Positions 26,413-38,018 are shown, numbered from the stretch's first letter. The stretch is 64,000 bases of DNA from Helicobacter enhydrae (GCF_001693335.1 NZ_CP016503.1:930001-994000), one strand, 5' to 3'. Made by a program: numbers and translations. Notes: generated by a model from the letters alone, not told the origin.

Positions 26413-27058
26413 AAATATTTCCAGCCCTAAAATCCCTATAAAAGCATTGTTTGCGGCAGATCAAGATTTGATACAACCCCTCTTCAATGCGTTGTGTCTG
26501 CAAAGTATGTATCCCTGAAGCGATCAACTCTCCATCAAGCAAAAGCCTCCCATCATTTTCTAGCCCAAGAGTCACATCCTGCACAGCAAACGCTATCTTG
26601 CACTCCTTCAACCCGACACCATCAACCTGCACCACTCCACCAATATTTTGCAAAATACGCATTGTGTGGCACCCTCCATTGCCACACACAAAGATTTTGT
26701 CTATGATGGGCAAAGAATGATTTTTGGGCAAAATGATCTGATTGCTAGAGCAAGATTGTGGCAATACAAACTTTTCGCCCCCGCCATTCAATGCCTGAAA
26801 CACAAATGCCTCTCCTCTTTTGAGGCTTGATGCTATGCCGCTGACATCAAACTGCATTCTTGCAGCAATCAATGCCAAAGCATTCTGCACATCGATTTCT
26901 TCCATTTGATCTATATATTGTGCATTGGATCTTTTGGAAACATTTAACGCTGTGGAAAACACCCCAAAAAGAATGACAACAAAAAGCAACAATGCGACAA
27001 TGCTCTCAAGCAAACTAAAGGCACTGCTAGTTGATTTTGTATTGATAAAACACTTCAT
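26399..27058 (-). CDS. Prepilin-like protein (type II/IV minor pseudopilin type)
   Basis: The 219-residue protein has a short basic leader, then STSSA/FSLLESIVALLLFVV. This matches a class III prepilin site, with a small residue before the cut, Phe at +1 and Glu at +5 (Ala replaces the more usual Gly at -1). The globular part has paired cysteines (CSSN, CGNGGC, CRKQC). It overlaps the neighbouring prepilin-like gene by 32 bases. Helicobacter is not known for type IV pili, so the partner machinery is unclear. Confidence 0.65.
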   Translation of the reverse strand: MKCFINTKSTSSAFSLLESIVALLLFVVILFGVFSTALNVSKRSNAQYIDQMEEIDVQNALALIAARMQFDVSGIASSLKRGEAFVFQALNGGGEKFVLPQSCSSNQIILPKNHSLPIIDKIFVCGNGGCHTMRILQNIGGVVQVDGVGLKECKIAFAVQDVTLGLENDGRLLLDGELIASGIHTLQTQRIEEGLYQILICRKQCFYRDFRAGNIYEKL

Positions 27059-27308
27059 TGTTTGTCCTACACTCTAGCAAAAGTGTTTGGAAGCTCAGTC
27101 CCTCCTCGCTTTGCAAAACAACATCGCTAGAAGCACAATCAAAAGAATGAGGAGATAGATCCATGGCTTTAGGTATCTGCAACCACGACAACGCATAAAA
27201 CAAGCAAAGCCCAAAGATTCCAAGACAAATCAAAGCCTCTATTAAAACCAAGCCGCTTTTAATAGACGATAAATTCTTTTTGGAAATACAGCTTATCCTT
27301 TTTCTCAT
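27027..27308 (-). CDS. Small prepilin-like protein
   Basis: From the ATG at 27308 (AGAGG six bases upstream) the product has 93 residues. SSIKSG/LVLIEALICLGIFGL is a textbook class III site: Gly at -1, a hydrophobic residue at +1, Glu at +5, then one membrane helix. The remainder is short with two Cys. It overlaps the FixH-like gene by 50 bases and the larger prepilin-like gene by 32. An upstream start at 27329 is possible but lacks a ribosome site. Confidence 0.6.
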   Translation of the reverse strand: MRKRISCISKKNLSSIKSGLVLIEALICLGIFGLCLFYALSWLQIPKAMDLSPHSFDCASSDVVLQSEEGLSFQTLLLECRTNNEVFYQYKIN

Positions 27309-27822
27309 CTCCAGCCTCTGAAACTTCAAAGATAGCTTTATACAATCCCTTTTTCAATGCAAACTCACCGCTTTTGTATTCCCCTCCCACAAACTGCATT
27401 GATCCAACCTCAATCACTTTTTTGTCTTGATAATAATCCAAAAAAAGCTTCAAACGCAAAGCTGGAGAATCCGCTTTGTTTGCCTGTTTCACATCTTTGG
27501 CAACCACTCTGACAAACATTGTGTTTTTTGGGAGCGCTTGGATTTGATGCGCACCCTCTTGGTGTGCGTAGTAAGGAAACACAAGGCGATTTGATGTCTC
27601 TATAGCAGGAGAAGTATTGAGACTAGCATACAAAACAAATCTAGTGCTAAATAGATTCTCTCTTTGGATGATTTGATTGATCTCTGTATCTACAAGGCTT
27701 TTTTTCATCAAATAGCTTTGATCCTCGATAATCGGACTATTGATGGCTGCAACGACGCTCCAAATGATTCCAAAAACAGCAATCCCCAAAAAACAAGTGA
27801 TCCCTAGCACCCACCTATTCAT
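27259..27822 (-). CDS. FixH-like membrane protein
   Basis: The 187-residue protein has an N-terminal membrane helix (about 5-27) and a periplasmic beta-rich domain ending GLYKAIFEVSEAGDE...YFQKEFIV. The layout and place downstream of ccoNOQP fit FixH, a protein needed for cbb3 oxidase assembly. The sequence match is only suggestive. It overlaps the TPM-like gene by 8 bases. Confidence 0.55.
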   Translation of the reverse strand: MNRWVLGITCFLGIAVFGIIWSVVAAINSPIIEDQSYLMKKSLVDTEINQIIQRENLFSTRFVLYASLNTSPAIETSNRLVFPYYAHQEGAHQIQALPKNTMFVRVVAKDVKQANKADSPALRLKLFLDYYQDKKVIEVGSMQFVGGEYKSGEFALKKGLYKAIFEVSEAGDEKKDKLYFQKEFIVY

Positions 27823-28411
27823 CTCTTCTCCTTGTGCAATAAATATACAAAATCAGCATAATAGGCAACCCCAACATCACATAAAGACTATAATGGACAT
27901 AATCGCTCACCCCACTTGAATCAACGATCGCATTTCCCTCCAACTGCACCCCATAATGACGTGCAATCTCATCGGCTAGTTGTGCATAGCCATTGAGCAA
28001 GGATGCAGAAATGATTTGAGGTGTGAGGTCTTTTTGTTGCATCAAAATCTTCACCATAAATTGATAAATAATCCGACGCGTATCGATGTCTGCAAAATGT
28101 GGGGAGAGCACGATGTCTATTTTTTGATGAGAGGGGATCATAAAAACAACCCCATAAGGTGTCTGCAACTTGTGCAGAAACTCCTCTTTGAATTGTTTGC
28201 GTTTTTGAGATGCGGTTGCCCCACCCTCCAAATTTGCCACAACAACATACAAAGCAAAACCTGTCTTTTCAAACAGCTCTCCTGAAAGCTTCTGTACAAA
28301 ATCACTAGATTTTGGCACAAGCAGAGCATCTTGATTGGACAACACAAAATTGGTGCCAAACAATGGAGTTGCCATCAAAAGAATTATGAAAATTCTTTTG
28401 AATACACGCAT
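27815..28411 (-). CDS. TPM-domain-like membrane-anchored protein
   Basis: The 198-residue protein has a signal peptide (MRVFKRIFIILLMATPLFG), a domain of about 120 residues resembling TPM/TLP18.3 proteins (GFALYVVVANLEGG, TPYGVVFMIPSHQKIDIVLS), and a C-terminal membrane helix (about 172-192) followed by CTRRRDE. TPM proteins act in membrane-complex repair or as phosphatases in plants; the role here is unknown. Its ATG is 2 bases after the stop of a 34-codon gene, in the cbb3 operon. Confidence 0.6.
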   Translation of the reverse strand: MRVFKRIFIILLMATPLFGTNFVLSNQDALLVPKSSDFVQKLSGELFEKTGFALYVVVANLEGGATASQKRKQFKEEFLHKLQTPYGVVFMIPSHQKIDIVLSPHFADIDTRRIIYQFMVKILMQQKDLTPQIISASLLNGYAQLADEIARHYGVQLEGNAIVDSSGVSDYVHYSLYVMLGLPIMLILYIYCTRRRDE

Positions 28412-28412
28412 C

Positions 28413-28517
28413 TTACAAAGTCAATAATAGATTTGGCACGAATGGGACAACAATCATTGCAACGATCAAAGCGATAATCAAACCACCCAAAACTTTTTCC
28501 AAAAATGTGTATTCCAT
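28413..28517 (-). CDS. 34-residue membrane microprotein in the cbb3 locus
   Basis: Found by reading the gap between the DUF4006 and TPM-like genes. From ATG at 28517 it reads MEYTFLEKVLGG, then one hydrophobic helix LIIALIVAMIVVPFVP, ending LLLTL. AGGAGG lies 5 bases before the ATG, the stop is 2 bases before the next start, and both neighbours are equally close, so it fits an operon gene. I recognise no family. It may be a cbb3 accessory peptide comparable in size to CcoS or CcoM types. Confidence 0.7.
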   Translation of the reverse strand: MEYTFLEKVLGGLIIALIVAMIVVPFVPNLLLTL

Positions 28518-28528
28518 GCATTCCTCCT

Positions 28529-28729
28529 CTATTTTACAAGTTGATAGTATTGTGCATTTTGAGTGCTTTCTGTTTGGATTTGATTGGGGGTTTCCAAACG
28601 ATAAGGATTATTCACTTGTGCCACTTGCGTTTCCCACGCTCGAAAGCCCAAAAACGCAACCACACTCAACAACACTACGACCAAAATCAACATCCCAAGA
28701 ATTCCATTGATGCCAAACATTCTATTCAT
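28529..28729 (-). CDS. DUF4006 family small membrane protein
   Basis: The 66-residue protein starts MNRMFGINGILGMLILVVVL, with one membrane helix (about 10-32) and a polar tail. This start is typical of DUF4006, a family found beside ccoNOQP in Campylobacterota. AAGGAG precedes its ATG and overlaps the end of ccoP. It is presumed to help assemble or stabilise the oxidase, with no direct evidence. Confidence 0.75.
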   Translation of the reverse strand: MNRMFGINGILGMLILVVVLLSVVAFLGFRAWETQVAQVNNPYRLETPNQIQTESTQNAQYYQLVK

Positions 28730-28738
28730 TTTTTCTCC

Positions 28739-29608
28739 TTATTGCCCATTTGGCTCTAATGATTCAATAAAAGCAGATAAAGCTTTGATTTGTATCTCGC
28801 TAAATCCAGCATAAGCAAAAGATGGCATTTGACCAATCATGCCTTTTTTGCCGTGATTGAGGATATAAGCCAAAAACTTTGGAGTGCCATAAGTGCTCAA
28901 ATCTGCAGCACTTCCATCCATTCCTTTGCCATCTTCTCCGTGACAACCTGTACAACCTGCGGTATTAAACACTTCCTTGCCTTTAGCCACATCAGTCGGA
29001 TATTTGGTATGCTTGACATCTGAAATATCTGCCATTATATATGAAGCCACAGCACGTGCATCAGATTCGCTCATTTCAACAGGAGGCATCTCACCAAGTG
29101 GCAAATCCAAACCTTTTGATCCGTGCATGATAGTATTCATAATCCCCTCTTCCTTGCCCCATTGTGTCAAGTTTTGAGCCTTCCCTGCCAAACCATTAGC
29201 AGTCACTCCGTGGCATTGAGAACATTGGACTAGGAATATATTTTGCCCCATTTCCACAAGTTGTTCTTGTGTCAAATTTGCAAGTTTCTTGCTGTATTGT
29301 TTGTTGTAATCTGCAACATCAGCATTGTATTGCCCAATTTGAGAAAAGGCATTGATCGGATAACCCACAAAGATATACCAAAATCCCCAAACAATAGCCA
29401 CCACAAAACAAATTGTCCAACCAAGAGGTAGATTGTTTTTGAATTTTTGGATTCCATCCCATTCTTCTTCTGCCAATTTGCCCTCTGGTCTTGTAACTTT
29501 CATTTTCTTGATATACAAATTCACCACATAAGCTGTCAGTGCCAAAATCACAAAAGCAGCGGTCAAAGCGGCAAAAATAACATGATCGCTTAGGTTTAAA
29601 CCAAACAT
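28739..29608 (-). CDS. ccoP: cbb3-type cytochrome c oxidase subunit III (dihaem)
   Basis: CcoP brings electrons from cytochrome c to CcoO and the CcoN active site. It has 289 residues. Two N-terminal membrane helices surround a linker with TRPEGKLAEEEWDGI, then come two cytochrome c domains with CSQCH and CTGCH and their distal Met regions (GEMPP and GQMPSFA). It is the fourth gene of the operon and ends 10 bases before the DUF4006 gene. Confidence 0.97.
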   Translation of the reverse strand: MFGLNLSDHVIFAALTAAFVILALTAYVVNLYIKKMKVTRPEGKLAEEEWDGIQKFKNNLPLGWTICFVVAIVWGFWYIFVGYPINAFSQIGQYNADVADYNKQYSKKLANLTQEQLVEMGQNIFLVQCSQCHGVTANGLAGKAQNLTQWGKEEGIMNTIMHGSKGLDLPLGEMPPVEMSESDARAVASYIMADISDVKHTKYPTDVAKGKEVFNTAGCTGCHGEDGKGMDGSAADLSTYGTPKFLAYILNHGKKGMIGQMPSFAYAGFSEIQIKALSAFIESLEPNGQ

Positions 29609-29622
29609 TTCACTCTCCTTTT

Positions 29623-29814
29623 TTATCTTCTTTCAATAATTTCATCTTCCATAGAATCATCTAAAGCCAATCTCGCATATTTTTCATAATTTTTCTCACC
29701 CTTTTTTTCAATGCGATACATATAGATAATATAGGAATAAAGAAATACGCACAAAATGATTGTCACAATCAAATAAATTATTTTTTGAAGGGATAGAATC
29801 ATTGCTATGTCCAT
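29623..29814 (-). CDS. ccoQ: cbb3-type oxidase small subunit CcoQ
   Basis: The 63-residue protein has one membrane helix (about 11-32) then a basic and acidic tail (YRIEKKGEKNYEKYA). Size, topology and place between ccoO and ccoP identify it as CcoQ, which stabilises the complex. It overlaps or abuts ccoO (1-base gap). Confidence 0.88.
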   Translation of the reverse strand: MDIAMILSLQKIIYLIVTIILCVFLYSYIIYMYRIEKKGEKNYEKYARLALDDSMEDEIIERR

Positions 29815-29815
29815 A

Positions 29816-30556
29816 CTAGTTCCCCTCTGTGTGCATACGCCTAGATTGACTCAAGCTATTGAGATAAGCAATCAATGCAACAATCTTCCTCACCTCTCCC
29901 TTTTTGAGTGCTTCGCTCATATCTACAGAGCCTTGAGTGTCTCCTACACTCTTGAGATGATTAGCCACCATTGCGTTCATATCATCCACAATCACCTGTG
30001 CTTCTTTCAGATATTCTGCTTTTGCCTCTTCCAAAGTGCCAAGCTTCACGCCTCCCTCAACATCATAAGGCACAGCAAAAATCTTTTTCTGTGTGTATGC
30101 TTCAGCGTATGCTGTATCAAAATCAGCATTATTGAAATACAAATGGCGATAAGCAGGCATAATCGAACCTGGCACCACGCTAGTAGGATCCCACATATGA
30201 TAAGCATGCCAATCTGTAGTTCTACTATCTCCCACACGATGCAAATCTGGACCTGTGCGTTTAGAGCCCCACAAGAATGGGCGATCAAAAGCATATTCAC
30301 CACTCAAGCTATAAGCCCCATAGCGATCTGTTTCGAATTTGAAAGGACGCACAAGTTGAGAATGGCAGTTGTAGCAACCCTCCTCAATATAAACTTGTCT
30401 TCCTGCTGTCTCAAGCACACTATAAGGTTTCAATCCCTCCAAGGGTCTAGCAGTTTTTGCAAAACTTGGCAAAATCTCCACAAGCCCTGCGATTGAAAAC
30501 ACAAAGATAAAAGCCAATGAAAAAAAGAATGGATTTTTTTCTAACCAACCAAACAT
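29816..30556 (-). CDS. ccoO: cbb3-type cytochrome c oxidase subunit II (monohaem)
   Basis: CcoO is a membrane-anchored monohaem cytochrome c of the oxidase. It has 246 residues: one N-terminal helix, the haem site EEGCYNCHSQLVRPFKFETD, and later RTGPDLHRVGDSRTTDWH and PGSIMPAY with the axial Met. It is co-transcribed with ccoN (9-base gap). Confidence 0.97.
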   Translation of the reverse strand: MFGWLEKNPFFFSLAFIFVFSIAGLVEILPSFAKTARPLEGLKPYSVLETAGRQVYIEEGCYNCHSQLVRPFKFETDRYGAYSLSGEYAFDRPFLWGSKRTGPDLHRVGDSRTTDWHAYHMWDPTSVVPGSIMPAYRHLYFNNADFDTAYAEAYTQKKIFAVPYDVEGGVKLGTLEEAKAEYLKEAQVIVDDMNAMVANHLKSVGDTQGSVDMSEALKKGEVRKIVALIAYLNSLSQSRRMHTEGN

Positions 30557-30565
30557 AACACCCTC

Positions 30566-32032
30566 CTAAGAATCCATAGGCGTAGCATATCGAGGCTCTT
30601 TGTCTAACACTCTGCCCGCACTGATTGTCATCAAAATATTATAAACAAACATCACAAAACCAACTAGATACATCAAGCCACCGATTCCACGAATCACATA
30701 ATAAGGAACAATAGCAACCACCGTATCTATAAACTGATAAGAAAGAACACCATACTCATCTCGATCAATCCACATCATACCTTGAGTAATCCCAGCAATC
30801 CACATACTAGAGAAATACAAAACAATCCCAATAGTCATAATCCAAAATTGTGCTTCAACAAGCTTTTTGGAATAAATTGCACGATTGAATATTCTTGGCA
30901 CCATATGGAAAGTGGCTGCAATAACCATAAAGCCAACCCATCCCAAAGCCGCATCATGGACATGCCCGATAATCCAATCTGTAAAGTGAGCCAAAGCATT
31001 CACGGATTTAATCGACTGGATTGGTCCCTCAAGCGTTGTAAGGAGATAAAAAGTCGAAGCCAAAATCATAAACTTAATCACCGGGGATTCTCTAAGTTGA
31101 TGCCACTGCCCTTTCATTGTCAGAAGCATATTAATCCCTGTTCCCCAAGAAGGCAAAATCAAAATCACGGAAAACACAGATCCCAAAGTTTGAATCCAAT
31201 CAGGGATCGTTGAATAAATCAGATGGTGTCCCCCAGCCCAGATATACACAAACATCAAAGCCCAGAATGAAAAAATAGTTAATTTATAAGAAAAAATAGG
31301 CTGTCCTGATTCTTTTGGCAAAAAATAATAAATTAGTCCAATAACTCCTGAAGTAAAAACAAACGCCACAGCATTATGTCCCCACCACCACTGAATCATC
31401 GCATCATTAGTGCCAGAATACAAAGAAATAGAATGCCAAATGCTTCCAACTCCTGCAACAAAGTAAGTGGGGATCGCAAGATTGTTGAAAATATAAAGCG
31501 TGGCAATCCCAATAAAAGTCGCAATGAAATACCAAAGTGAAACATAGATGGTTTTTTCGCGTCTAACCCCCATACTTCCAAATAAACTAATCCCCCAAAG
31601 CACCCAAACAACTACCACTAGCAAATCAAGGGGCCAAATCAGTTCTGCATATTCTTTGGATTGTGTGAAGCCTCCAAGCAATGTCACAACCGCCAAAATC
31701 ATCACAACAATATACACTGAAAAATGTGCATAACCCACATAACGCAAAAATGGATGTTCAACATAAGAAATCTTGAGAACTCTTTGCCCAAGATAATACC
31801 ATCCAGCCCAAATCCCGCTTAGCGTAAAACCATAAATGACAGCATTGGTATGCAATGGACGCAAACGCCCAAAAGTCCCATACTCCGATGCCAAATAGTT
31901 GAGACTTGGGAATGCCATTTGAAATGCGATGATCACACCGACAAGCAATCCAACAAGCCCAAATAACAAGATTGTCAAAACAAATAATCTTGCAATAGAA
32001 TAATCATACTTCACTGATGTATGCTCTTGCAT
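30566..32032 (-). CDS. ccoN: cbb3-type cytochrome c oxidase catalytic subunit I
   Basis: CcoN holds the b haem and the b3-CuB site that reduces oxygen with high affinity, suited to microaerobic life. It has 488 residues and 12 or more helices. Haem and copper ligands lie in RPLHTNAVIYGF, QWWWGHNAVAFVFTSG, GGHHLIYS and GHVHDAALGWVGF. GGAGGGATC before the ATG at 32032 sets the start; the frame runs on to 32071, but those bases include the promoter's -10 box. Confidence 0.98.
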   Translation of the reverse strand: MQEHTSVKYDYSIARLFVLTILLFGLVGLLVGVIIAFQMAFPSLNYLASEYGTFGRLRPLHTNAVIYGFTLSGIWAGWYYLGQRVLKISYVEHPFLRYVGYAHFSVYIVVMILAVVTLLGGFTQSKEYAELIWPLDLLVVVVWVLWGISLFGSMGVRREKTIYVSLWYFIATFIGIATLYIFNNLAIPTYFVAGVGSIWHSISLYSGTNDAMIQWWWGHNAVAFVFTSGVIGLIYYFLPKESGQPIFSYKLTIFSFWALMFVYIWAGGHHLIYSTIPDWIQTLGSVFSVILILPSWGTGINMLLTMKGQWHQLRESPVIKFMILASTFYLLTTLEGPIQSIKSVNALAHFTDWIIGHVHDAALGWVGFMVIAATFHMVPRIFNRAIYSKKLVEAQFWIMTIGIVLYFSSMWIAGITQGMMWIDRDEYGVLSYQFIDTVVAIVPYYVIRGIGGLMYLVGFVMFVYNILMTISAGRVLDKEPRYATPMDS

Positions 32033-32069
32033 TGATCCCTCCGATTTTTGATTTAAAGCATAGCCGTTC

Positions 32070-32075
32070 ATTATA
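32070..32075 (-). promoter_or_regulatory. -10 box of the ccoNOQP promoter
   Basis: Consensus TATAAT on the minus strand in GTGGTATAATGAACGG, 38 bases before the ccoN ATG. No -35 box is clear. It is the only good promoter upstream of the whole run from ccoN to the pseudopilin-like genes, which has almost no gaps. Confidence 0.6.
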
Positions 32076-32127
32076 CCACTTCACAGCCCTTCTTAAATTC
32101 CAAATTAACGCTTGGTAGGATACATTT

Positions 32128-33123
32128 CTATATTTTGAAAAATTTTTTCACCTCATCAAGCTCAATTTTTCCCTCTTGTATCAGTTGATAAATATTTTTA
32201 CGCAATCTTGATGGGATAGATTCTAGACGCATTGATTCTCTAAACTTTTTTTCCATTTGATCGACCTTGATTTTTGGGGCAATCCAAACCCACTCCGCAC
32301 AAGAAGCAATCACCCACCCTGCGATTTCACACTCAAAATCACACCTCGATATTTCATCTCTTTGCTTTTGCGATAGCACATATCCTCGCTGCTTGAGCAA
32401 CTGATCAAGGCAGTGCAAATCATTAGCCACCTCACTGCGTGCAAATGCAACAATATCACCTAGATTGTGCGTCTGCACCTCACGATACAATCGTTTTTTG
32501 TCCTCGAAAAGATAAGCTAGAGTTTGGGCGATATTATGGTGGTGTTTTTGAATCAACGGAGCCAAAAGCGTGCGAACATAATTTCTCTGAAAAGACATAT
32601 CTTGGTTACTTGCATCTTGGAAGCTTTTGATGCTGTTTTGACAAGAATATTCTTCAATTTCTGCCCGACTCACCTCAAGCAATGGGCGATAAATAGAGAT
32701 CTTTTGCCACTTCTCCAAAAAATCAAACCCCAAAATCGTATTTAGCCCAGCACCTCTACACATCTGCATCACAAACCACTCCAAACGATCATTGAGTTGA
32801 TGAGCCAAAATCACTCCAGCATATCCCTCCCCCAAAACAATCTCTTGGAAAAACCTATAGCGGATTGCCCTTGCTTCAGATTCGAAATTCCCAACAATTT
32901 GTGGAGCTTTGTGCACATAGCATCGTTTCTGATAAACCCTTGCCAATTCTTGAGCATACTGCACCTCCAACGCACTTTGCTCCCTTACCCCATAATCAAC
33001 AATCGCCAAATCAAACTCGATACCACATTGATAGAGCATAAAAAACAATGCACTGCTATCCACTCCACCAGAAAATCCCAACAGAAAACGCCCCTGTGGA
33101 AGTTCATTGATTTTATGCTTCAT
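32128..33123 (-). CDS. tilS: tRNA(Ile)-lysidine synthetase
   Basis: TilS changes C34 of the CAU-anticodon tRNA-Ile to lysidine so that AUA is read as Ile. It has 331 residues. The PP-loop LGFSGGVDSSALFFML is at the N-terminus and HQLNDRLEWFVMQMCRGAG follows; the short C-terminal part lacks the full E. coli-type domain, which is usual for this group. It is divergent from ridA. Confidence 0.93.
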   Translation of the reverse strand: MKHKINELPQGRFLLGFSGGVDSSALFFMLYQCGIEFDLAIVDYGVREQSALEVQYAQELARVYQKRCYVHKAPQIVGNFESEARAIRYRFFQEIVLGEGYAGVILAHQLNDRLEWFVMQMCRGAGLNTILGFDFLEKWQKISIYRPLLEVSRAEIEEYSCQNSIKSFQDASNQDMSFQRNYVRTLLAPLIQKHHHNIAQTLAYLFEDKKRLYREVQTHNLGDIVAFARSEVANDLHCLDQLLKQRGYVLSQKQRDEISRCDFECEIAGWVIASCAEWVWIAPKIKVDQMEKKFRESMRLESIPSRLRKNIYQLIQEGKIELDEVKKFFKI

Positions 33124-33150
33124 TTTATGCCTTCATAAAAAATTTCATTT

Positions 33151-33156
33151 TATAAT
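33151..33156 (+). promoter_or_regulatory. -10 box of the ridA promoter
   Basis: Consensus TATAAT on the plus strand, 28 bases before the ridA ATG, in the 61-base gap between divergent tilS and ridA. AAGGA follows before the start. Confidence 0.55.
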
Positions 33157-33184
33157 TTACAAATTTTATTTCAAGGAATTAAAT

Positions 33185-33543
33185 ATGTCTTACCCAAAAG
33201 CCATTGGACCCTACAGCACCTATAGGGAATACAACAATCTAATCTTTGTCTCCGGTCAGCTACCACTCAATCCTGACACGATGCAATTAGTCAGCGATGA
33301 AATCAAAGAGCAAACGCGACAATCTATTCTCAACATTCAAGCCATCCTCCAAGAACTCAACCTAGATCTACGACACATCATCAAAACCACAATATTCTTG
33401 GCAGACATTGCGGATTTTGAGGCGATGAATGAAATTTATCAAGAATATTTTTCTGCACCCTATCCTGCAAGAAGTGCGATAGCAGTCAAAGATCTGCCAA
33501 AAGGGGCAAAAGTGGAGATTGAAGTGGTTGTGGGCAGAGAGGT

Positions 33544-33547
<4 letters not shown>
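33185..33547 (+). CDS. ridA: RidA family enamine/imine deaminase
   Basis: RidA hydrolyses reactive 2-aminoacrylate and related enamines made by PLP enzymes. It has 120 residues, starting SYPKAIGPYS. Active-site residues sit in LIFVSGQLPLNP and in YPARSAIAVKDLPKGAKVEIE (the Arg and the closing Glu region). The ATG at 33185 has AAGGA upstream. Its TAG overlaps the convergent rimO TAA by 3 bases. Confidence 0.95.
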
Positions 33548-36379
<2,832 letters not shown>

Positions 36380-36406
36380 TTTTGTCCTTTTTGTTTAGAG
36401 GGCATA

Positions 36407-36412
36407 TTTTAC
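36407..36412 (-). promoter_or_regulatory. -10 box of the tpiA-fabI-rimO promoter
   Basis: TAAAAT on the minus strand, 28 bases before tpiA, flanked by GTTTAG and CTAAAC half-sites (36423-36418 and 36397-36392) that could pair. The gap between nhaC and tpiA is only 49 bases. Confidence 0.45.
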
Positions 36413-36428
36413 CCTAAACTCTTGCCTT

Positions 36429-37949
36429 CTAGCCAATCTTCAATTCATCACCATAACAGCGTTTCAAAACATAACAAACCAACACAAGAAGTGTCCCTCC
36501 GATGACAAAAGAAAGAATCGGGCTTTGTGTGATTGCAAAAACCACAAAGGACACGAGACTACAAAACATTCCAATACTAGCATAAGGCAACTGAGTGATA
36601 AAATGGCTTTGGACAGAACACCCAGTTCCAGCAGAGGAGAGGATCGTTGTGTCTGAAATAGGCGAAGTATGATCCCCAAAAATTGCTCCAGCCAAAACCG
36701 CTGAGAGTGCAAGTGAGACATTGCCTCCATTGGAGAGAGCCAAATCCACACCAATAGGAATCATCACTGCAAAACACCCCCAGCTAGTTCCTGTCATAAA
36801 AGCAATAAAAATAGAAACAACAAACAAAAACAATGGGACAAAATCCATACCCCCGCCACCCAAAAAGCTTTTTGCCAAGCTTGAAAGATATTCTCCTGTT
36901 TGCAAATCATCTCTCACAATGCTTCCAATCGCCCAAGCCAAAATCAAAATCACAACAGAGGGCAAAGAAATACGCACGCCATTTTTGAAAATATTTTTGT
37001 ATTCGCTCCGTTTGATTTTAGAAATCACCAAACTGCTCAAAAGTGCCAAAATGCCCCCAAAAAATACAGAAAAAGCAGTATTGGTGTTGCTCAAAATCAT
37101 AAAAATTTCGGTGCTATGTGTATTGAGATAGCCTGTGAGAAATATCATCGCCAAAGTCCCAAAAGCCAATGCTATGATAGGTATCACAAGTGCCCAAATC
37201 GAGCCATCAGGATTGATTTCTCCGACTTGCCCCTGCTCAATATTGACATTGATGTTGCGGTGCATAACCGGTAGATTGATTCTCCAAAGAATGGTCAAAA
37301 ACACCATCAGCAGAGCAAACCACGCATAAAAATTCAAGCCAATACTCTCAATCAGCACGATCAATGGTATCTGCTCCACTCCCTTGGGCAAACTTCCCTC
37401 CAAAATGCCGATGATATACGCCCCCCAGCTAGAGAGTGGTATCAAAATACAAACAGGAGCAGAAGTGCTATCAATAATATAAGCCAATCGCTCACGGCTA
37501 ATCCCGCTCACATCACTCAATGGACGCACAGAACGCCCCAATGTCAAAGCATTGAATTGATCATCAATAAAAATCACAATTCCGGCAAAAAAAATCAAAA
37601 ACTCCGAACTCCGTGTATCCTTGACTTTATTCCTTGCCCACGCCACAAAAGCATCAATACCCCCAGAGTGGATAAACATCTGCGGCAAAATCCCAAGAAT
37701 AATCAAAAATATAAAAATATAAATCGCATACCAATTAATCTCAATCCCGCCATTTTCTGCAGGAAAATAAAAAACAGACAAGACTTTTTGGAAAATATAT
37801 ACAGGTATATGCAAAACATCCGCCCAATTTACAATCAACGCTCCGACCAAGATTCCAACCACAAGAGACAAGATGATGCGTTTTGTCCAAAACACCAACA
37901 CAAAAACACTAATAGGGACCAAGAGATTGGCAAAATGCTCGATATTCAA
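36429..37949 (-). CDS. nhaC: NhaC-family Na+/H+ antiporter
   Basis: The 506-residue protein has about 12 membrane helices in the ion-transporter fold of NhaC. Typical segments are FWTKRIILSLVVGILVGA, SEFLIFFAGIVIFIDDQFNAL, TSAPVCILIPLSSWGAY, GTSWGCFAVMIPIGV and FGDHTSPISDTTILSSAG. It probably exports Na+ in exchange for H+; related proteins exchange organic acids, so the exact ions are inferred. It has its own promoter at 37989-38018. Confidence 0.88.
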   Translation of the reverse strand: MNIEHFANLLVPISVFVLVFWTKRIILSLVVGILVGALIVNWADVLHIPVYIFQKVLSVFYFPAENGGIEINWYAIYIFIFLIILGILPQMFIHSGGIDAFVAWARNKVKDTRSSEFLIFFAGIVIFIDDQFNALTLGRSVRPLSDVSGISRERLAYIIDSTSAPVCILIPLSSWGAYIIGILEGSLPKGVEQIPLIVLIESIGLNFYAWFALLMVFLTILWRINLPVMHRNINVNIEQGQVGEINPDGSIWALVIPIIALAFGTLAMIFLTGYLNTHSTEIFMILSNTNTAFSVFFGGILALLSSLVISKIKRSEYKNIFKNGVRISLPSVVILILAWAIGSIVRDDLQTGEYLSSLAKSFLGGGGMDFVPLFLFVVSIFIAFMTGTSWGCFAVMIPIGVDLALSNGGNVSLALSAVLAGAIFGDHTSPISDTTILSSAGTGCSVQSHFITQLPYASIGMFCSLVSFVVFAITQSPILSFVIGGTLLVLVCYVLKRCYGDELKIG

Positions 37950-37988
37950 GAAAAATCCTTAATGAGAGATATTTGAAATGAAGTCGGC

Positions 37989-38018
37989 ATTATAGAGTAT
38001 TTTTAGCATTTTTTTCAA
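37989..38018 (-). promoter_or_regulatory. nhaC promoter
   Basis: On the minus strand TTGAAA (38018-38013) and TATAAT (37994-37989) are 18 bases apart, and the -10 box is 40 bases before the nhaC ATG. The same 95-base gap holds an A/T-rich inverted repeat (CAAAAAC-AATAT-GTTTTTTG) just past neuA that may end its transcript. Confidence 0.55.

Noticed and set aside
29807-30496. 229-codon open frame on the plus strand
   Set aside because: It is antisense to ccoO, which is certain from its haem motif.
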